Assembly: GCF_040892615.1 (NCBI RefSeq)
Contig: NZ_JBFRYC010000003.1
Span: forward strand, 434,001-498,000
DNA from: Thioclava arctica
Lineage (GTDB): Bacteria > Pseudomonadota > Alphaproteobacteria > Rhodobacterales > Rhodobacteraceae
Length of the DNA stretch: 64,000 bases
Direction: 5' to 3'
Part shown: piece by piece, positions 60,426 to 64,000 of the stretch
Layout: each line of letters starts with the position of its first letter
How positions within the stretch are numbered: the first letter of the stretch is position 1
The notes under the pieces: model-generated
The model's database searches: none
Seen by the model: the letters and a program-made list of their open reading frames with translations, nothing else
Told to the model about the DNA's origin: nothing
Translations under genes and position numbers: made by a program

Positions 60426-61604
60426 ATGGAAAACGTGGTGATCTTGGGGGCGGCGCGTACCCCGATGGGCGGAATGCAGGGCGTTTTTTCCGATGTAAGC
60501 GCCTCAGAGCTGGGCGGTGTGGCGATTGCAGCGGCTCTTGCGGGGGCGGGTGTCGCACCTGCGCGGATCGAAGAACTCCTGATGGGCTGCGTGTTGCCAG
60601 CGGGTCAGGGGCAGGCCCCCGCGCGCCAAGCCGGTTTTGCGGCGGGGCTGGGCGAAGGCGTGCCCGCGACCACGCTTAACAAGATGTGTGGCTCGGGCAT
60701 GAAAGCGGCGATGATTGCCTTTGATCAGGTCGCCTTGGGCCAGACCGGGGTGATGGTGGCGGGCGGCATGGAGAGCATGACGAACGCGCCCTATCTGCTG
60801 CCCAAGATGCGCGGCGGGGCGCGGCTGGGCCATGCGCAGGTGATCGACCACATGTTTCTCGACGGGCTGGAGGACGCCTATGACAAGGGCCGCCTGATGG
60901 GCACCTTTGCCGAGGATTGCGCGCAGGCGTTTCAATTCACCCGCGAGACACAGGATGACTACGCGCTGGCCTCGCTGTCACGCGCTTTGGAAGCCGAGGC
61001 ATCCGGCGCTTTCGCAGATGAGATCGCGCCTGTCGCCGTCAAAAGCCGCAAGGGTGAAACGGTCGTAGGAACGGATGAGCAGCCCGCCAATGCCCGCCCC
61101 GACAAGATCCCGCAGCTCAAACCCGCCTTTCGCAAGGATGGGACGGTGACGGCGGCGAATTCGTCGTCGATCTCGGATGGGGCGGCGGCGCTGGTGCTGG
61201 CCTCGGAAAAGGTTGCGCAGGCCGAGGGGCTGACGATCCGCGCGCGCATCTTGGGCCATGCGAGCCATGCCCAAGCTCCGGCGGATTTCCCGACCGCACC
61301 GGTCCCCGCGATTGAGAAGCTGCTGCAAAAGCTGGGCTGGTCGGTCGAGGATGTCGATCTGTGGGAGGTGAACGAGGCCTTTGCTGTGGTCCCGATGGCC
61401 TTCATGCACAAGCTGGGCGTGCCGCATGACAAGGTGAACGTGAATGGCGGGGCCTGCGCGCTGGGCCATCCGATCGGGGCCTCGGGCGCGCGCATCATCG
61501 TGACGCTGCTCAATGCGCTGGAAAAGCGTGGGCTGAAACGCGGGATCGCTGCGATCTGCATCGGCGGGGGCGAGGGCACGGCCATCGCGATTGAACGTCC
61601 ATGA
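60426..61604 (+). CDS. Acetyl-CoA C-acetyltransferase (thiolase)
   Basis: A 392-residue thiolase II. The nucleophile Cys88 is in LNKMCGSGMKA. The other active-site parts are NEAFAVVPMAFM, NVNGGACALGHPIGASGAR (His) and AICIGGGEGTA (second Cys). It condenses two acetyl-CoA or cleaves acetoacetyl-CoA, as in polyhydroxybutyrate or ketone-body metabolism. ATG 60426 follows AGGGAGA; the ATG at 60420 overlaps that box. It is coupled to the next gene by 4 bases. No phaB or phaC is nearby. Confidence 0.92.
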   Translation: MENVVILGAARTPMGGMQGVFSDVSASELGGVAIAAALAGAGVAPARIEELLMGCVLPAGQGQAPARQAGFAAGLGEGVPATTLNKMCGSGMKAAMIAFDQVALGQTGVMVAGGMESMTNAPYLLPKMRGGARLGHAQVIDHMFLDGLEDAYDKGRLMGTFAEDCAQAFQFTRETQDDYALASLSRALEAEASGAFADEIAPVAVKSRKGETVVGTDEQPANARPDKIPQLKPAFRKDGTVTAANSSSISDGAAALVLASEKVAQAEGLTIRARILGHASHAQAPADFPTAPVPAIEKLLQKLGWSVEDVDLWEVNEAFAVVPMAFMHKLGVPHDKVNVNGGACALGHPIGASGARIIVTLLNALEKRGLKRGIAAICIGGGEGTAIAIERP

Positions 61605-62053
61605 GCGTCGATTATGCCGATCTGGCCAAGCGCATCGCGGCGCTAACGGCGGGTGAGAGCGATGAGGTCGCGCTGATGGCGACGCTGGCCTGCGAGATCC
61701 ATCACAGCGATGACCGTTTCGACTGGACGGGGTTCTACCGGGTGACCGCGCCGGAGTTGCTGAAAATCGGCCCCTATCAGGGTGGGCATGGCTGCCTCGT
61801 GATCCCGTTCGCGCGCGGCGTCTGCGGGGCTGCGGCGCGCACCGGCGAGACGCAGCTGGTGCCCGATGTCGAGGCCTTCCCCGGTCATATCGCTTGCGCC
61901 AGCTCCACGCGCTCGGAATTGGTGATCCCGGTCTTCGCCAAGCGCGGGGTGATCGGGGTGCTCGATATCGACAGCAATCAGCCCGATGCGTTCACGCAAG
62001 CGGATGCAGATGCGCTGGAGGCGATCTTGCGCGATGTGTTTGCCCCGCTCTGA
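61601..62053 (+). CDS. msrC: Free methionine-(R)-sulfoxide reductase (GAF domain)
   Basis: A 150-residue single-GAF protein. Cys65, Cys75 and Cys99 have the same spacing (10 and 24) as the three catalytic cysteines of E. coli fRMsr (Cys84, 94, 118). DWTGFYRV, GVCGAAARTGETQLVPDV and VLDIDSNQPDAFT are family blocks. It reduces free Met-(R)-sulfoxide. It overlaps the thiolase stop by 4 bases. Confidence 0.9.
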   Translation: MSVDYADLAKRIAALTAGESDEVALMATLACEIHHSDDRFDWTGFYRVTAPELLKIGPYQGGHGCLVIPFARGVCGAAARTGETQLVPDVEAFPGHIACASSTRSELVIPVFAKRGVIGVLDIDSNQPDAFTQADADALEAILRDVFAPL

Positions 62054-62089
62054 CTTGACCGCGCGGGCGCTGCGGTGCATCCCCGCGCG

Positions 62090-62737
62090 ATGAGCTATGT
62101 CTACGATCCGCCCAAAGAGGCCCCGCGCATTCTGCATGCCGATCACGAGGTTCTCGTGGTCGACAAGCAGGCGGGGCTGCTTTCGGTGCCCGGCAAGGGG
62201 CCGGACAAGGCGGATTGCCTGCTGAGCCGGCTGAAGGCGATCCATCCGCAGGTGTTGCTGGTGCATCGTCTGGATACCGACACCTCGGGCGTGATGGTCT
62301 ATGCGCTGACCCCTCATGCGCAGCGCCATCTGGGTCTGCAATTTGAGAAACGTCAGACCAAGAAGGTCTATCAGGCGCGGCTTTGGGGCGAGATGGCGCA
62401 AAAGGAAGGCACGGTCGATCTGCCGCTTTGCGTCGATTGGCCCAACCGCCCGCGCCAGCATGTCGATTTTGAGAACGGCCGTGCGGCGCAGACCGATTGG
62501 CGGGTGATGCGCCACGAGGACGGCACGACGCGCATCCGTCTGATGCCGCTGACCGGGCGCAGTCACCAGCTGCGCGTGCATATGGCAGAGCTGGGCCACC
62601 CGATCTTGGGCGACCCGCTATATGCCGAAGGACCGGCGCGCGACTTCCCCCGCCTGATGCTGCACGCGGAATCCCTACGCTTTCGTCACCCAGATGGCGG
62701 CATGCATATGAGCTTCAACGCCCCCTGTCCGTTCTAA
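62090..62737 (+). CDS. RluA-family pseudouridine synthase
   Basis: A 215-residue synthase. The catalytic motif is HRLDTDTSGVM with Asp62; the C-terminal block is RIRLMPLTGRSHQLRVHM and ILGDPLY. There is no S4 domain, and the short size fits RluA (dual 23S rRNA U746 and tRNA U32 specificity in E. coli) better than RluC/D. The specificity here is inferred. ATG 62090 gives MSYVYDPP. It follows msrC by 36 bases. Confidence 0.88.
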   Translation: MSYVYDPPKEAPRILHADHEVLVVDKQAGLLSVPGKGPDKADCLLSRLKAIHPQVLLVHRLDTDTSGVMVYALTPHAQRHLGLQFEKRQTKKVYQARLWGEMAQKEGTVDLPLCVDWPNRPRQHVDFENGRAAQTDWRVMRHEDGTTRIRLMPLTGRSHQLRVHMAELGHPILGDPLYAEGPARDFPRLMLHAESLRFRHPDGGMHMSFNAPCPF

Positions 62738-62813
62738 AATCGATACAATCGCGCTCTTTTCCCCGGTCGCGCGGACGGGCATACTCTGGCCAAGTAGAAC
62801 GCGGAGACCTCCC

Positions 62814-63557
62814 ATGCCCAATTCCCTGCGCCTTGGCGTAAATATCGATCATGTCGCGACGATCCGAAATGCGCGCGGCTCGGCCTATCCCGATCCGCTG
62901 CGCGCGGCGCTGATGGCGCAAGAGGCGGGGGCGGATGGCATCACTGCCCATCTGCGCGAAGACCGCCGTCACATTCGCGATGGCGACATTGACGCGCTGA
63001 TGGCGGGCATCAAAGTGCCGCTGAATTTCGAGATGGCCGCCACCCCCGAAATGCAAACCATCGCGCTGCGCCATATCCCGCACGCCTGCTGCATCGTGCC
63101 CGAAAAGCGCGAGGAGGTTACGACCGAAGGCGGTCTGGACGTAGCGGGTGATCAGGCACGCCTGACCGATTATGTTGCACCGCTGGTCGAGGCGGGCATT
63201 CGCGTGTCGATGTTCATCGGCCACGATCCTGCGCAAATCGAGGCTTCGGCCAAGATCGGCGCGCAGGTGATCGAATTGCACACGGGTCATTACTGCGACC
63301 TGCATCATGCGGGCGATTTTGCAGCGCGCGATGTCGAGCTTGAGGCGCTGCGCGCAGGCGCGGCCTATGCCGACAGTCTGGGACTAGAGGTGCATGCGGG
63401 TCACGGGCTGACCTATGACACAGTGGCACCGATTGCCGCGATAAAGCAGATCCGCGAGTTGAATATCGGCCATTTCCTGATTGCCGAGGCGATCTTTTCC
63501 GGGCTCGGCCCAGCGATCACGCATATGCGCAAGCTGATGGACGCGGCGCGGGGATGA
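62814..63557 (+). CDS. pdxJ: Pyridoxine 5'-phosphate synthase
   Basis: A 247-residue TIM-barrel enzyme that makes pyridoxine 5'-phosphate from DXP and 3-amino-2-oxopropyl phosphate. RLGVNIDHVATIRNARG, GITAHLREDRRHI, LNFEMAATPEM, VELHTG-like VIELHTGHYCD and LEVHAGHGLTYD are the family blocks. ATG 62814 is preceded by GGAG. The next gene overlaps its stop by 4 bases. Confidence 0.95.
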   Translation: MPNSLRLGVNIDHVATIRNARGSAYPDPLRAALMAQEAGADGITAHLREDRRHIRDGDIDALMAGIKVPLNFEMAATPEMQTIALRHIPHACCIVPEKREEVTTEGGLDVAGDQARLTDYVAPLVEAGIRVSMFIGHDPAQIEASAKIGAQVIELHTGHYCDLHHAGDFAARDVELEALRAGAAYADSLGLEVHAGHGLTYDTVAPIAAIKQIRELNIGHFLIAEAIFSGLGPAITHMRKLMDAARG

Positions 63558-64000
63558 GTCGCACGCGATTTCTCTATCTGCGCTTTGGCTGGCACTGGTT
63601 CATGACCTCTGTTTTGATGGCGTTGTTATTCTCGCAACTCTTGAAGCATTTCGGGGTCGTGATGCCACGGCTTGTCTTTGGGGTCGTTCCGCCGGCGATA
63701 GCCTCGATGATTGCAGGCATACGGTTCGCGCGCACTCACGTTGCGATGCCGACATCGCGTGAGGCATGGCATTTTGCTGCGATCGGAACGCTGATCGTCG
63801 CCATTCTTTCGGTGCTCCGCAGTCTCGTTTTGAGCGGCTTCTCACCCGCCTTGCGCGCGCAATTTGCGCCCCTGTGGACCCAGCGAGACCCATATTATTT
63901 TGCGGTTTTGGGGGCAATTTTTCTGATCGTTCTGGGGGTGGTCCTCGTGATCAATCGCTTGTTCTTTCCGATTGGCGTGCGGATTCACCTAAAGTCGTTA
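63554..64000 (+). CDS. Small membrane protein, 3' end outside the window
   Basis: At least 149 codons are open to the window end. Four hydrophobic spans are seen, with basic residues between them. IASMIAGIRFARTHVAMPTSREAW resembles the ABZJ_00895 family of small four-span proteins of unknown function; this is a tentative match. It overlaps the pdxJ stop by 4 bases. The GC is lower than in pdxJ. Confidence 0.55.
   Translation, partial: MSRTRFLYLRFGWHWFMTSVLMALLFSQLLKHFGVVMPRLVFGVVPPAIASMIAGIRFARTHVAMPTSREAWHFAAIGTLIVAILSVLRSLVLSGFSPALRAQFAPLWTQRDPYYFAVLGAIFLIVLGVVLVINRLFFPIGVRIHLKSL

Overview
The window is high-GC bacterial chromosome. Gene families and gene order point to an alphaproteobacterium of the Rhodobacterales (Rhodobacteraceae/Paracoccaceae). 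The main markers are the run rsmB - heparinase-like protein - purH - lspA - DUF3035 lipoprotein - two M16 proteins - mutL - rmuC, small SdhAF4 and DUF3775 proteins, and the cnoX - LON-domain - Trm112 series. The genus cannot be fixed from the sequence. No rRNA, tRNA, CRISPR array, prophage or intact transposase was seen.

Positions 1-1338 are decaying DNA: the 3' end of a short-chain dehydrogenase, a broken MFS transporter, and a cupin gene that differs from an intact frame by one base. Positions 1339-13152 form an accessory catabolic locus of ten genes in two convergent operons. The plus-strand set is an amidohydrolase, an alpha/beta-hydrolase-fold protein, a YdiJ-type FAD/Fe-S 2-hydroxyacid dehydrogenase and a GlxA-type AraC regulator. 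The minus-strand set is a YehWXYZ/OsmF-type quaternary-amine ABC transporter, a nitrilase-superfamily amidohydrolase and an MmgE/PrpD protein. The combination suggests import and hydrolytic breakdown of a nitrogen-containing osmolyte-like compound by a pathway I cannot name. Two members look damaged or altered: the hydrolase-fold protein lacks its nucleophile and acid residues, and the binding-protein gene is frameshifted near its 3' end.

Positions 13614-38391 are mostly housekeeping: L,D-transpeptidase and ribA, an OmpR-type response regulator, the rmuC-mutL-M16-lspA-purH-rsmB block, dapB, and a ribosome/RNA block (rbfA, truB, rpsO, pnp). Unrelated genes interrupt the RNA block: DUF1643, an RTX-repeat protein and a PutP-type symporter that separates rpsO from pnp.

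Positions 38484-43659 hold a six-gene cell-surface glycan cassette (GT2, FkbM methyltransferase, GT25, GT4, GT25, sulfotransferase). Its first two genes have visibly lower GC. Positions 43720-47944 carry a 1-Cys peroxiredoxin, an aldehyde dehydrogenase, a short IS6-like inverted-end element, an N-acylglucosamine-2-epimerase-family isomerase and an unidentified decayed gene.

Positions 47945-64000 return to core functions: exonuclease III, CnoX, a LON-domain protein, Trm112, a UbiH-family hydroxylase, an amidase, a DapC-like aminotransferase, FtsK, LolA, a transglycosylase, HspQ, an anti-sigma/STAS pair, thiolase, free-methionine-sulfoxide reductase, an RluA-type synthase, PdxJ and the start of a small membrane protein. 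All names are homology calls made by reading the sequence; no database search was run.
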